Notes: a model not told the origin generated them from the letters alone. 59,537 bases of DNA from Pseudoalteromonas marina (GCF_000238335.3 NZ_AHCB03000008.1:1-59537); one strand, 5' to 3'. Positions 11,226 to 25,433 are shown, numbered from the stretch's first letter. Program-made: numbers and translations.

Positions 11226-12513
11226 AGTACAAAACGTACGAGCGCTAGCCGCTGAGACTTTATATAACGTGGTTGATAAAGGCGCTTCGCTTAATCAAGA
11301 ACTACCATTTGCAAGCCAAGGTTTACCACCAAAAGACAAAGCACTGTTACAGCAAATTTGTTATGGCGTATTACGCTACTTACCTAGCCTTGAAAACTAC
11401 TGCCAACATTTAGTAGAAAGCCCACTAAAAGGTAAACGCAGAATTTTTCAGTTTTTACTCTACGTAGGTATTTATCAATTGCAGCACATGCGCGTTCCAC
11501 CGCATGCAGCAATAAGCGAGACCGTAAATGCACTGGGTCAAATGCGTGCACTAGGGTTAAAAGGGTTAATAAATGCTATTTTACGTAGCTTTCAACGCCA
11601 GCAAGCAGAGCTTGAAGAAAAAGCAAAGCTTATTCCAGTGTGTTTATACAACCACCCCAATTGGTTTATTAAACAGGTAAAAGAAGCCTACCCAGAAAAC
11701 TGGGAAGCCATACTTGAAGAAAACCAGCAACAAGCACCAATGTGGTTACGTGTAAATCAATCACAATTTAGCACGCAAGAATACAGTGATATGCTAACGG
11801 CTAACGATATAGAACATACATTAAACCCAAACTTCATAGACGGGATTAAACTAGCCAAGCCGCGTGATGTTTTTTCACTTCCTGAGTTTGATACGGGTGC
11901 TTGTTCAGTGCAAGATGCAGCAGCGCAATTAGCTGCTCGCTTTTTAGAGCCAAAAGATGATGACGTTATTTTAGATGCCTGTGCAGCACCTGGCGGTAAA
12001 ACATGCCATATATTAGAGCTTGCCGACGCCGACGTACTTGCACTTGATAGCGATGCCACTCGCCTTGAACGCGTAAAGCAAAACTTAACCCGTATAGGTT
12101 TAGGTGCCGACCTACAATGTGGTGATGCATCGCAACCGCACACATGGTGGGACGATGAACAGTTCGATCGTATTTTATTAGACGTGCCTTGTTCAGCAAC
12201 CGGCGTTATTCGTCGCCACCCTGATATAAAATGGCTACGCCGTGCATCCGACATTGAAGACTTAGCCGCACTACAAGGCGATATACTCAATAGCATTTGG
12301 CCTCTACTCAAGCCTGGTGGTACATTGGTATATGCAACATGTTCGGTTCTTCCAAAAGAAAACCAACAACAAGTTGCTAAATTTTTAGCTAATAACGATG
12401 ACGTAGAGCATATTCCACTTCATGATAAAGACACCCTCACCACACCGGGTTTGCAGCTACTTCCGGGTGAAAGTGATGGTTTTTATTACGCTAAAATGGT
12501 TAAAAAAGCCTAG
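11218..12513 (+). CDS. rsmB: 16S rRNA (cytosine(967)-C5)-methyltransferase
   Basis: A 431-residue SAM-dependent enzyme of the RsmB/Sun family, with an N-terminal NusB-like RNA-binding domain (about res. 1-145) and a C-terminal methyltransferase domain. Visible motifs are [16 protein letters not shown] for SAM binding, the [18 protein letters not shown] motif IV with its conserved Cys, and [10 protein letters not shown] with the catalytic Cys of motif VI. It overlaps the fmt end by 8 bases, so translation is probably coupled. A perfect palindrome serves as its terminator. Confidence 0.97.
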   Translation: MNKVQNVRALAAETLYNVVDKGASLNQELPFASQGLPPKDKALLQQICYGVLRYLPSLENYCQHLVESPLKGKRRIFQFLLYVGIYQLQHMRVPPHAAISETVNALGQMRALGLKGLINAILRSFQRQQAELEEKAKLIPVCLYNHPNWFIKQVKEAYPENWEAILEENQQQAPMWLRVNQSQFSTQEYSDMLTANDIEHTLNPNFIDGIKLAKPRDVFSLPEFDTGACSVQDAAAQLAARFLEPKDDDVILDACAAPGGKTCHILELADADVLALDSDATRLERVKQNLTRIGLGADLQCGDASQPHTWWDDEQFDRILLDVPCSATGVIRRHPDIKWLRRASDIEDLAALQGDILNSIWPLLKPGGTLVYATCSVLPKENQQQVAKFLANNDDVEHIPLHDKDTLTTPGLQLLPGESDGFYYAKMVKKA

Positions 12514-12541
12514 TTAAACAAGGCTTAATAACGCGTACAAC

Positions 12542-12572
12542 AAGCCATTTTTAAATTTAAAAATGGCTTTTT
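12542..12572 (+). terminator. Terminator after rsmB: perfect 28-base palindrome
   Basis: Positions 12542-12569 read AAGCCATTTTTAAA followed by its exact reverse complement, then a T run. It ends 27 bases before trkA, so either trkA has a promoter within the palindrome region or some transcripts read through. Confidence 0.8.
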
Positions 12573-12598
12573 ATTACTACTTAATACACTGGTAAATA

Positions 12599-13975
12599 AT
12601 GAAAATAATCATACTCGGTGCTGGACAGGTTGGCGCCACGCTAGCTGAAAACTTAGTAGGCGAACAAAACGAAATTACCGTAGTAGATATTGACGGTAAC
12701 CGTATACGCGAACTGCAAGATAAATACGACCTTCAAGGTGTAATGGGCCACAGTGCTCACCCTGATGTTTTGCGCCGCGCCGGCGCAGACGATGCCGATA
12801 TGATTATTGCGGTAACCAGCTCAGATGAAGTAAACATGGTGGCGTGCCAAGTGGCGTATAGTATTTTTAATACACCCACTAAAATTGCCCGAATTCGCTC
12901 TGAGCAGTATTTAAAATACCGTGAAAAACTTTTCCAAAACGATGATTTACCAATCGACCATTACATTGCCCCAGAAGCGTTAGTTACTAAGTATATACGC
13001 CGCTTAATTGACTACCCTGGCGCATTGCAAGTATTGCAGTTTGCCGATGGTATGCTCTCGCTAGTTGCAGTAAAAGCCTATTACGGTGGTTTATTAGTGG
13101 GCTATGCCTTATCTGCATTAAAAGAGCATATACCCAATGTAGAAACTCGCGTTGCAGCTATTTACCGTCAAGGCAAAGCCATTAAACCGCTCGGTACAAC
13201 CGTTATTGAAGCCGACGATGAAGTGTTCTTCATTGCGGCAACCAAACATATACGCGCCGTAATGAACGAACTGCAGAAGCTTGAGCGTTCATACAAAAAA
13301 ATAATGATTGCTGGTGGCGGTAACATTGGTGCAGGCCTTGCTCGCTCTCTTGAAAAAAATCACACCGTTAAGCTAATAGAGCGCAGTAAAGAACGTGCTG
13401 AACAGCTTTCAGAAATGCTCGACAACACGGTAGTATTTTGTGGCGACGCCTCCGATCAAGAACTTCTTTCTGAAGAACATATCGAACAAGTGGATGTGTT
13501 TATCGCCGTTACCAACGACGATGAAGCCAATATTATGTCGGCCATGCTTGCCAAACGCATGGGCGCGCAAAAAACCATGGTGCTTATTCAACGTGGTGCG
13601 TATGTAGACCTAGTACAAGGTGGCGAAATAGACATTGCCATATCGCCGCAACAGGCAACAATTTCTGCATTGTTAACCCATGTACGTCGAGGTGATATTG
13701 TTAACGTGTATTCATTGCGTAAAGGGGCTGCAGAGGCTATTGAAGCAGTTGCTCATGGCGATGAAAATACCTCCAAAGTAGTTGGCCGTGCAATTGCCGA
13801 TATAAAACTACCAGCCGGAACAACTATTGGGGCCATTGTGCGTAACGACGATGTACTTATTGCCCACGACGACACCATTATTATGTCGGGCGATCACGTG
13901 ATTATGTTTTTAATTGATAAAAAGCATATCAACGTAGTAGAAAAGCTCTTCCAAGTAAGTGCTATATTTTTATAA
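12599..13975 (+). CDS. trkA: Trk system potassium uptake regulatory protein TrkA
   Basis: A 458-residue peripheral membrane protein that binds NAD(H) and ATP and gates the TrkH/TrkG potassium channel. It carries two RCK units, each a Rossmann domain ([13 protein letters not shown] at res. 7; [13 protein letters not shown] near res. 239) followed by a TrkA-C domain. Length equals that of E. coli TrkA. It follows rsmB as in E. coli (def-fmt-rsmB-trkA) but a terminator separates them here. Its channel partner trkH lies 2 kb away on the other strand. No ribosome site of good quality is visible upstream. Confidence 0.97.
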   Translation: MKIIILGAGQVGATLAENLVGEQNEITVVDIDGNRIRELQDKYDLQGVMGHSAHPDVLRRAGADDADMIIAVTSSDEVNMVACQVAYSIFNTPTKIARIRSEQYLKYREKLFQNDDLPIDHYIAPEALVTKYIRRLIDYPGALQVLQFADGMLSLVAVKAYYGGLLVGYALSALKEHIPNVETRVAAIYRQGKAIKPLGTTVIEADDEVFFIAATKHIRAVMNELQKLERSYKKIMIAGGGNIGAGLARSLEKNHTVKLIERSKERAEQLSEMLDNTVVFCGDASDQELLSEEHIEQVDVFIAVTNDDEANIMSAMLAKRMGAQKTMVLIQRGAYVDLVQGGEIDIAISPQQATISALLTHVRRGDIVNVYSLRKGAAEAIEAVAHGDENTSKVVGRAIADIKLPAGTTIGAIVRNDDVLIAHDDTIIMSGDHVIMFLIDKKHINVVEKLFQVSAIFL

Positions 13976-13987
13976 CGCATCAAACAC

Positions 13988-14014
13988 AAAAAAGCCGCTG
14001 AACATGGCGGCTTT
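13988..14014 (-). terminator. Terminator between trkA and EF-hand gene 1
   Basis: Stem AAAGCCGC / GCGGCTTT with an 8-base loop. Read on the minus strand it is followed by six T, so it best serves the EF-hand gene; it may also slow transcription leaving trkA from the other side. Confidence 0.8.
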
Positions 14015-14042
14015 AGTGGAGTATGATTGGGGCTTATCAATG

Positions 14043-14258
14043 CTACTGTACTTTGGAAAATTCTTCTTTAGAAAGCTCACCATTTCCATCTGTGTCTAAA
14101 TCTTTAAAAATTTTCACTAGTTGTGAGTTTACTTGAGCTTCTTCCATGCTGATAACACCGTCACTGTTGCTATCAAACGATGCAAAGTCTACCGCTGCAT
14201 AAGCTGCTGAAGAAGATGCTAAAACTAAAACCGCAAGTGTTGTATTTAATGTTTTCAT
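14043..14258 (-). CDS. Small secreted EF-hand protein 1
   Basis: A 71-residue protein with a Sec signal peptide (cleavage after AYA, res. 19-21) and two canonical EF-hand calcium loops: D29-E40 (DSNSDGVISMEE) and D55-E66 (DTDGNGELSKEE). The mature form of about 50 residues is little more than one EF-hand pair. It is the last of three tandem paralogues in exact register with each other, separated by 80 and 144 bases. Calcium binding is inferred from the loops; the role is unknown. The ribosome site is AGGAAC before the ATG. A terminator follows at 13988-14014. Confidence 0.9.
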   Translation of the reverse strand: MKTLNTTLAVLVLASSSAAYAAVDFASFDSNSDGVISMEEAQVNSQLVKIFKDLDTDGNGELSKEEFSKVQ

Positions 14259-14338
14259 AGTGATGTTCCTAGTAAAATGAGAAATCCTTTTCTAAGATCC
14301 CTGTCTGTGAAAAATAGCTAAACCAATACCGGTTAACT

Positions 14339-14551
14339 TTAAAATTTTGCAAACTCGTCTTTAGACAGCTCACCGTTACCATCTGTATCTAGCTCTGTAA
14401 ACTCAGCCATTAAATCAGTGTCTATTGCCGCCTCACTTGGGCTAATTGCTCCACTGCTGTCGGTATCTAAACTGTCAAAATCTGATGCTGCAAACGCAGC
14501 TGAAGAAGACGCTAATGCAATAAGTGCTAGTGCTTTATTTAAATGTTTCAT
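14339..14551 (-). CDS. Small secreted EF-hand protein 2
   Basis: A 70-residue paralogue of its neighbours. It has a signal peptide ending AFA and two EF-hand loops: D29-E40 (DTDSSGAISPSE) and D55-E66 (DTDGNGELSKDE). Loop 1 has Ser at position 5 in place of the usual Asp/Asn, so its calcium affinity may be lower. The predicted mature protein is strongly acidic. The ribosome site is AAGGA. No strong terminator separates it from gene 1. Confidence 0.9.
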   Translation of the reverse strand: MKHLNKALALIALASSSAAFAASDFDSLDTDSSGAISPSEAAIDTDLMAEFTELDTDGNGELSKDEFAKF

Positions 14552-14695
14552 AACTTAATCCTTCATGCTTAATGTTCTATCAAAAAAATGGGCTTATTAC
14601 CTTTTAAAATGGTTTCACTTCCTTGTTATCCTTTTTCGTAAGCTCCCTTGCTTACTTAGGTTGTCTTTGGCAACTCAGGACTCCATTTACTGAAT

Positions 14696-14908
14696 TTAGG
14701 CTTTTGAAAACTCTTCTTTTGATAACTCACCATTTTGGTCTGTATCGAGCTCTGAGAACATGCTCATTAATTTTGCATCAACTGATGCTTCGGCTTGGCT
14801 AATTGCACCATTACCGTCTACATCGAGTGTATTAAAGTCAGAGCCTGCAAAAGCGGCTGACGAAGAAGCGAGTGCGATAAGTGCTAATGTTTTATTAATG
14901 CGTTTCAT
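14696..14908 (-). CDS. Small secreted EF-hand protein 3
   Basis: A 70-residue paralogue, first in the direction of transcription. The signal peptide is nearly identical to that of protein 2 (both contain LALIALASSSAAFA), and the EF-hand loops are D29-E40 (DVDGNGAISQAE) and D55-E66 (DTDQNGELSKEE). Signal peptide and second loop are the most conserved parts among the three, while the linker varies. The ribosome site is AAGGATAC. Its promoter should lie in the 464-base region to the right. Confidence 0.9.
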   Translation of the reverse strand: MKRINKTLALIALASSSAAFAGSDFNTLDVDGNGAISQAEASVDAKLMSMFSELDTDQNGELSKEEFSKA

Positions 14909-15372
14909 AGTATGTATCCTTCAAGTTGTATGTGAGTGATTGGTACTTACTGTTAATCACGTTTTTCGATTAGTACAACCAGACTATTACAACTTAAATG
15001 CCAATATTTATTAGTTTATATTTTTCAGTGCCTTACGTGTTAAATACTGAAAAAAGTGCAAATTTAAGCATTATTTTTGTAGCTATTTAGCAACGCTGGT
15101 TTAATTAAAAAATATAAGTTATTAAAAATCAGATATTTAGGTTTAATGTAAAAAACCACAAAGCGAAGTTATTTAAATGATCAAGGTGTAATTAGGTATT
15201 GAGCAGGAAGTTTTAAACTGAACAAGGTGTAAAAATAAAATAAAATATAAAAAATTTGAATGCTATATCTCTGTTTTTATTTAATAAAAAATAATAATTT
15301 AGAGCTTGGTAATTTATTTTCGTTCATAAAGTAAAAAGTCGCTATTTTGTTGCAAAATAGCGACATTAAAAC
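14909..15372. other. AT-rich intergenic region upstream of the EF-hand genes
   Basis: No reading frame, RNA gene or clear repeat is seen in 14909-15330. It presumably holds the promoter of EF-hand gene 3 (minus strand) but I cannot single one out. Its right end carries the terminator of the PilZ gene. Confidence 0.6.
15333..15364 (-). terminator. Terminator after the PilZ gene
   Basis: A 12-bp perfect stem (GTCGCTATTTTG / CAAAATAGCGAC) with a 3-base loop, followed on the minus strand by TTTTTAC. It lies 9 bases after the PilZ stop codon. Confidence 0.92.
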
Positions 15373-16041
15373 CTAATCGGCATCGAGTTCTATCATAGCG
15401 GGGTCAATAAAGTGCTCTTTCATAAAAGCTTTCATCTCTTCTTTACTGGCTAATAACTTAATACCGCAACGCAGGCCTGCATTATGATCTTTCACGCTGC
15501 ACACTTCGCCTTCAAAGCCTTTGCTATTACTACCTAATACCACAGTGCATTGTGAGTCTTTGATGCTTTCTAGATCTGCGTCAGTTTTTACATCAAACAT
15601 AGCCCCCGTTAGCGAAATATCTTTTATAACACCATCGAGTACCTTGTCATCACTGAGTTTAAGTTTTGCAGGTAATAGAGTTGGGATACGGGTTTGCGAA
15701 CGTAAACTAAATAGCTGAACTTGCTTGGGGTAGTTTATAAAAATCAGCCTAACGGGGTGTGATGCAATAGATTTAATTTGCTGTCTAAACGCAATTATTT
15801 GTCCATCGTCACCCTCTATTAATGCTCTTACAACGACGGTGACGCCATCTCGTAAGTAATCATTTCCACCCGGTAAACGTTTGGCTGTAGGGAAGTTTAA
15901 AATAATAAACTTTTCATCAAGCAAGCCTACCATTTCTGTTTTCACGCGCTTACTGCTAGTGGGTGTTAATATTTCTAAGTCAACTAAACTGCCAACCGGT
16001 ATATTATTTAATTTATCTGCATGTGTTGCTGGCATATCCAT
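15373..16041 (-). CDS. PilZ-domain protein with YcgR-like N-terminal domain
   Basis: A 222-residue cytoplasmic protein. Residues 10-105 resemble the YcgR-N (PilZN) fold; residues 113-215 are a PilZ domain with the c-di-GMP-binding motifs RSQTR (R114, R118) and DISLTG (D141, S143, G146), so nucleotide binding is expected. Such proteins act as c-di-GMP receptors, for example on the flagellar motor, but the target here is unknown and no motility gene is near. It starts 31 bases after the trkH stop on the same strand, with no terminator between, so the two are probably co-transcribed. ATGs at 16041 and 16035 are both possible starts. Confidence 0.88.
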   Translation of the reverse strand: MDMPATHADKLNNIPVGSLVDLEILTPTSSKRVKTEMVGLLDEKFIILNFPTAKRLPGGNDYLRDGVTVVVRALIEGDDGQIIAFRQQIKSIASHPVRLIFINYPKQVQLFSLRSQTRIPTLLPAKLKLSDDKVLDGVIKDISLTGAMFDVKTDADLESIKDSQCTVVLGSNSKGFEGEVCSVKDHNAGLRCGIKLLASKEEMKAFMKEHFIDPAMIELDAD

Positions 16042-16071
16042 TCCATAAACATAGTAGTAAAACGTTGTGTT

Positions 16072-17523
16072 TTATCCGCGCCAAAACGTAGGCGTAAATA
16101 ACACAAGCAAAGTAAAAATTTCTAGTCGGCCAAATACCATTGCAATAGTCAGCAACCATTTAGCGCCGTCGGTTATTGCACCATAATGCGAGGCAACATC
16201 ACCCAACCCTGGGCCTAAGTTATTTAAACACGCTGCCGTGGCCGAAAAAGCCGTAATATTATCCATTCCCGTGCCCATAAGCGCCAGCATAATAATAATA
16301 AATACTAAGGCATAGGCAGAGAAGAACCCCCACACAGCTTCTACAACCTTATCGGGCAATGCTTTACGGCCAAGTTTGATTGAATAAATAGCACGAGGGT
16401 GCACTAGGCGGTTTAGCTCACGTACGCCTTGCAGGTAAAGTAAAAACACGCGCACCACTTTCATACCGCCCCCGGTAGACCCTGCACAGCCACCAATAAA
16501 GCTCGAAAATATTAATAAAATAGGTAAAAACAGCGGCCACGTTGAAAAGTTATCGGTAGCAAAACCTGCCGTTGTACTCATTGATACCGCTTGAAATAGT
16601 GCTTGGTCAAGGGTTTCATCACCATTGGCGTATATCTCGTTTGACGACAACACAGTAAAACAAATAACCACCAGCGCCAATTGAATGCATAAAAATACTT
16701 TAAACTCGGGGTCGCGAATGTAGACCTGCACGTTCCGGCTTGCCACCGCAGCGTAGTGCAAGGAGAAGTTAATAGCGGCAATGATTAAAAAGAATACACA
16801 AATAAAGTTAATAACCGGGCTGTCGAAATGGCCCATAGAAGCATCATATGTCGAAAACCCACCAATGGCGACGGTAGAAAACGCATGACAAATAGCATCA
16901 AACCAGTCCATTCCCGCCGCCCAATACGCCAACATACAGGCAATGGTTAACGACACATAAATATACCAAAGGTGCTTTGCGGTATCGGCTATGCGAGGGG
17001 TCATTTTTGAGTCTTTTACTGGGCCGGGGATTTCAGCACGGTACAGCTGCATTCCACCAACACCTAGCATGGGCAGTATTGCAACAGCTAATACAATGAT
17101 CCCCATACCGCCAAACCACTGTAATTGCTGGCGATAAAACAGCACTGACTTAGGTAAATATTCAATCCCCGTCAGCACCGTAGCGCCTGTGGTTGTTAAA
17201 CCCGAAAAGGCTTCAAACACCGCATCAGCAAGGGATAAATTAGGTTCTTGTAAAAAGATAAGAGGCAAGGATGCGAATGCCCCCAGTACCAACCAAAACA
17301 AAACCACTATTAAAAAGCCTTCGCGGGCTTTTAAATCCCCGTTTTCGTGTCGGTTTGGGTAATACGCTATTAAGCCAATAATAATACTGAAAATAAACGC
17401 TAAAACAAAAGGAACACCACCACCATCTTTATAAATTAAAGACACCACAGCAGGTGGCACCATGGTAATACTAAACAGCGCAACAAGTTGCCCAAGAATT
17501 TTTATGATGGTACGAAATTGCAT
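16072..17523 (-). CDS. trkH: Trk potassium uptake channel subunit TrkH
   Basis: A 483-residue integral membrane protein with about ten hydrophobic segments, the pore of the Trk K+ uptake system. Filter-type segments are visible: FSGLTTTGATVL, STVAIGGFSTYDAS, SMSTTAGFATDNF and TAACLNNLGPGLG, which are the four selectivity-filter repeats of the family. Length equals that of E. coli TrkH. It follows yigZ and pepQ as in E. coli (pepQ-yigZ-trkH). Its regulator trkA is 2 kb away. The downstream PilZ gene appears to be in the same transcript. Confidence 0.97.
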   Translation of the reverse strand: MQFRTIIKILGQLVALFSITMVPPAVVSLIYKDGGGVPFVLAFIFSIIIGLIAYYPNRHENGDLKAREGFLIVVLFWLVLGAFASLPLIFLQEPNLSLADAVFEAFSGLTTTGATVLTGIEYLPKSVLFYRQQLQWFGGMGIIVLAVAILPMLGVGGMQLYRAEIPGPVKDSKMTPRIADTAKHLWYIYVSLTIACMLAYWAAGMDWFDAICHAFSTVAIGGFSTYDASMGHFDSPVINFICVFFLIIAAINFSLHYAAVASRNVQVYIRDPEFKVFLCIQLALVVICFTVLSSNEIYANGDETLDQALFQAVSMSTTAGFATDNFSTWPLFLPILLIFSSFIGGCAGSTGGGMKVVRVFLLYLQGVRELNRLVHPRAIYSIKLGRKALPDKVVEAVWGFFSAYALVFIIIMLALMGTGMDNITAFSATAACLNNLGPGLGDVASHYGAITDGAKWLLTIAMVFGRLEIFTLLVLFTPTFWRG

Positions 17524-17619
17524 TTAGCTAATCGCTTTTATTATTAGTAAATTCAGGCTCAACTGCATTAGCCTGGTTAAATAGAATGAATATGCATTGT
17601 ATGCAACTTGTGTAGGTTA

Positions 17620-18234
17620 TTACTCTTTAATAGTTAACTCAACTGCGCCGTGACTTAAATCAAAAATATCTTTAATTGCTTGCTGTGCTTGGCGGCTATC
17701 AATAGTGATCACCCAATCAATATTAGCAGTAAATTGCTTTTCAATGTTGAGCACTTGGTAGTGCGTTTTAAGTAGCTGCTCAATTGCGCCTTGCATACTG
17801 TATTCACTGCTGCCAATTAGCTCAACACTTGGAACTTTAAGTACGGTGTCTAATTTGGCTAATGCATTATTTAACGACCCGCCATAAGCTCGCACTAACC
17901 CGCCAGTTCCAAGTTTAATTCCTCCAAAATACCGGGTTACCACGGCAGTAACTTCACCAAGTCCCGATCCCACCAGCACATTTAACATTGGTTTACCGGC
18001 CGTACCATTGGGTTCACCATCATCTGAAAAACCATACACGTGGCTGCCACCGGGGTTACCTGCCACATGGGCCCAACAATTATGCCGAGCATCGCTGTAT
18101 TTATCTTCAATACTTTTAATAAAAGCTTTAGCTGCGGCTAAATCGGGAGTATGTGCAATATGCACAATAAACGTGCTTTTTTTAATTTCTTCTTGGTGAA
18201 ACACAGCACCGGCTGGGTATTTATATTCTGACAT
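17620..18234 (-). CDS. yigZ: YigZ/IMPACT family protein
   Basis: A 204-residue cytoplasmic protein of the UPF0029/IMPACT family. The N-terminal domain holds the family block with RHNCWAHVAGNPGGSHVYGFSDDGEPNGTAGKPML, and the C-terminal domain is the DUF1949 ferredoxin-like part. Eukaryotic IMPACT regulates Gcn2; the bacterial role is not settled. It lies between pepQ and trkH as in E. coli, with a terminator between it and pepQ, and 96 bases before trkH. Confidence 0.94.
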   Translation of the reverse strand: MSEYKYPAGAVFHQEEIKKSTFIVHIAHTPDLAAAKAFIKSIEDKYSDARHNCWAHVAGNPGGSHVYGFSDDGEPNGTAGKPMLNVLVGSGLGEVTAVVTRYFGGIKLGTGGLVRAYGGSLNNALAKLDTVLKVPSVELIGSSEYSMQGAIEQLLKTHYQVLNIEKQFTANIDWVITIDSRQAQQAIKDIFDLSHGAVELTIKE

Positions 18235-18247
18235 ATTTTACTTAACC

Positions 18248-18271
18248 AAAAAAATGGGGCCATTAGGCCCC
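18248..18271 (-). terminator. Terminator after pepQ
   Basis: Stem GGGGCC-TAAT-GGCCCC, followed on the minus strand by ATTTTTTT. It lies between the pepQ stop and yigZ start. Confidence 0.88.
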
Positions 18272-18291
18272 TTCTCTTGCTAACTTATCAC

Positions 18292-19650
<1,359 letters not shown>

Positions 19651-19674
19651 CTACCACTTATAGCTATTACGCTC

Positions 19675-19713
19675 AAAAAAGGGAGATGGCCCACTGTGAG
19701 CACAATCCCCCTT
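19675..19713 (-). terminator. Probable terminator after slt
   Basis: On the minus strand AAGGGGGAT and ATCTCCCTT flank an imperfect loop and are followed by a T run. It lies just past the slt stop at 19731. The stem has a bulge, so it is less certain than the others. Confidence 0.5.
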
Positions 19714-19730
19714 ATTTAAACTTATGTTTA

Positions 19731-21617
19731 CTAACCGCCTATTTTCATTTCCAGTATGGGAGCCAGTAAATTACCCTCTCGGCCCATACGAGTATGATAT
19801 ACCTGCCTGTAAGCAAATACATTTTTGACATAATCGCGTGTTTCTCTATACGGAATAAGCTCTATCCATAACTCTGCTGGCATTGCATCATCAGGCACCC
19901 AACGTTTTATACGATGGTAGCCTGCGTTATAAGATGCTGTAGCAAGTATCTCGTTACCATGGTTTTTCTTTTTCAAGTAACGTAAATAACTGGTACCTAG
20001 CCTAATATTTGTTTTAGGTTGATATAACCGACTATTAGACACACTGCCTTTATTTACATACTTAGCGGTACTTGGCAGCAATTGCATTAAACCTCGTGCA
20101 TTAGCACTTGATCGCGCGTCAGGAGCAAATGAGCTTTCACGCCTTGCAATAGCAATACTCCAAGCTACATCTATTTTATTACGCTTGCTGTAGCGCTCAA
20201 ATATGTCTTGAAAAGCAAATGGAAAACGTTGTTCAACATTATCCCAGGCTTTTATTTTAGCGAGTGTGAATATCGTGCTGTCGTGCCACCCCAAATTGGT
20301 AGATAAAACAGAGGCTGCAAGCTTTTCTTCTTCATTTGAAGTGTTTGTTAAGTAATTCCATTCACGTCTCGCTGAAGTAACACGCTCTAACTCATATAAT
20401 GCTTTTGAACGTTTAAAACCAGGGGCATTACTCACCTTTGCGATTAATTGCTCACTAACCACTTTTGGTTGATTATTTAGATCAACCGGCAAGCCTAAAC
20501 GCGCAGCGGCTAAAAAACCATAATAGTCTCGGTTAGTCGCAATACTTTGCCACATTTTTTTAGCTGTTTGATCGTCACCGCGTTCTGCATAACTATACGC
20601 AAGCCAATATTGCTGGCCTAAACTAAGATTTTCTTTGCCTGTAAAAAACGCAGCAATGCCTGCCCAATCTTGGGTTTTAAGCATGTTACCAAGCTGCCAT
20701 TGCATTAATTTGTTGTCTTGGCGCTCTTTTGGCACTTTGTTTAACCAAAAACTGGCTTGCTTATGCCCACTAGAAGCAAGTGATAAAGCAAAGGTGTAGT
20801 ATAAATCTGCCTTTTCTTTATCGCTGTAGTTAAACATACGCTCTATTTTTTCCCATGCGCGCAGCGCTAGTTCTTTGTCGCGCCAAATTAGACGCTTAAC
20901 ACCATAAAGTGCAATTTCACCCTCTTTAGGCGATTTATTTTTATAGCGATATAACCCCGCCGCAGCGCTTGGGTCGCGGCGAACTTTTAAATATAAGTCA
21001 GCAAGGTAACGCTCATTTTTTGGTAAAAGTGTTTTTAAATAAGGTAGTAGGCTTTGCGTTCCGCCTTGCGCGGCAAGTGTAATTCGTTGCCATACAGTAT
21101 CGGCATTCATATAGCCTTTTTTGCGCCAGTACGAGAATAACGAATCGCACTCCTTAGGTTGTGACTTTCCCACCGTCCATAAATCCGTCACCTGATTTAA
21201 AATGGCTTTTTCTGGGGCGCCTAAATCTAATTGATAACCCAAATATGTACAGGTGTATTCAGCGTTGCTCGTGTCGCGGTAATTACGAATATACGCCGCT
21301 TTTCTATTATTTTTTTCAAGATACTCCAGCCATACTTTACGAACGGGCCATTCAAGTGGCGTATGCTGATATATATTTAAGTAATCTTCTATTTCTGCTT
21401 GATATTTTATGCTCGGGTTTCGTTGCCAGTATGTTTTTTCTACATACGGTTTTAGTGGGTGGTTTAGGTTATTAACTACGTTTTTAAACTCGCGGTAACT
21501 TGCGTTGCGTACTTTTTTTTCAGCATCTAAAAATGCGTCGTTATCGATGCTAGCCTCGGCAGAATAAAGAGGAAAAATAAAAGCAGCTGCCGCAAAACTA
21601 AATAATTGTTTTTTCAT
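19731..21617 (-). CDS. slt: Soluble lytic murein transglycosylase
   Basis: A 628-residue periplasmic enzyme of the Slt70 family, which cleaves peptidoglycan to 1,6-anhydromuropeptides. It has a Sec signal peptide (MKKQLFSFAAAAFIFPLYS..), a long alpha-superhelical U domain (about res. 30-450) and a C-terminal SLT domain with the catalytic Glu494 in RRESSF, followed by GLMQLLPSTA and ATASYNAGYHR, all family hallmarks. It is divergent from fadB and precedes pepQ with a 116-base gap and a likely terminator. The AlgR3-like features or other fusions are absent. Confidence 0.95.
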   Translation of the reverse strand: MKKQLFSFAAAAFIFPLYSAEASIDNDAFLDAEKKVRNASYREFKNVVNNLNHPLKPYVEKTYWQRNPSIKYQAEIEDYLNIYQHTPLEWPVRKVWLEYLEKNNRKAAYIRNYRDTSNAEYTCTYLGYQLDLGAPEKAILNQVTDLWTVGKSQPKECDSLFSYWRKKGYMNADTVWQRITLAAQGGTQSLLPYLKTLLPKNERYLADLYLKVRRDPSAAAGLYRYKNKSPKEGEIALYGVKRLIWRDKELALRAWEKIERMFNYSDKEKADLYYTFALSLASSGHKQASFWLNKVPKERQDNKLMQWQLGNMLKTQDWAGIAAFFTGKENLSLGQQYWLAYSYAERGDDQTAKKMWQSIATNRDYYGFLAAARLGLPVDLNNQPKVVSEQLIAKVSNAPGFKRSKALYELERVTSARREWNYLTNTSNEEEKLAASVLSTNLGWHDSTIFTLAKIKAWDNVEQRFPFAFQDIFERYSKRNKIDVAWSIAIARRESSFAPDARSSANARGLMQLLPSTAKYVNKGSVSNSRLYQPKTNIRLGTSYLRYLKKKNHGNEILATASYNAGYHRIKRWVPDDAMPAELWIELIPYRETRDYVKNVFAYRQVYHTRMGREGNLLAPILEMKIGG

Positions 21618-21809
21618 AATGTCCTTTAATAAAAAATTAAAGTAGTGAATAAAAGCTTTTTCACCACCTTAGCACCAAACCAGCTATATTTTAACCAGTC
21701 GTTTGTAACCGAGTTAAATTTTTCGTTGCATTTTTTACTCAAAGCAAGCACACTGATTGAAATGCAAACTCATCGTACCAGTCTTAGTTCGTCAACTAGG
21801 GAGAATAAA

Positions 21810-25143
<3,334 letters not shown>

Positions 25144-25174
25144 TACTCTTAACACGTAAACCATCTTGGTGAGT

Positions 25175-25211
25175 AAAAAGGCGCACTGACGAAAGTTAGT
25201 TCGCCTTTTTT
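25175..25211 (+). terminator. Terminator after fadA
   Basis: A long hairpin AAAAAGGCG ... CGCCTTTTTT with an inner stem ACTGAC-GAAA-GTTAGT; it ends the fadBA transcript. The 222 bases from here to tusA are AT-rich and hold two GATC-containing stretches but no gene I can support. Confidence 0.9.
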
Positions 25212-25433
25212 ATTTGCCAAATTTTAAGGTGCTATACTAACGCAATTTAGTTTTGTGTTGTTGTGATCGGGTTTATAATTTGGCGTTGATATAAATACAC
25301 TTAAATTAAAACTGATCCAGATCTAAGTAAAATAGTTAATTTATACTTAAAATTACGCTAAACTTTGGCGCAACAAAAAATCTGACTACTCGTAAAGTCA
25401 CAGATTTGAAAACTATTTACAGGCATACGCACT

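Noticed and set aside
11757..12311. A 184-residue minus-strand frame antisense to rsmB
   Set aside because: It is a shadow of the conserved methyltransferase domain; its composition is typical of a reversed coding strand.
13894..13901. TCACGTGA in trkA as a further parS site
   Set aside because: Only the central 8 bases fit; the flanking TGTT/AACA halves of parS are absent.
14638..14655. GTAAGC...GCTTAC hairpin between EF-hand genes 3 and 2 as a terminator
   Set aside because: On the transcribed strand it is followed by GAAAAAGG, not T residues, so termination is not supported.
21645..21809. N-terminal extension of fadB
   Set aside because: The frame is open but the family start and ribosome site are at 21810; the extension has no family resemblance.
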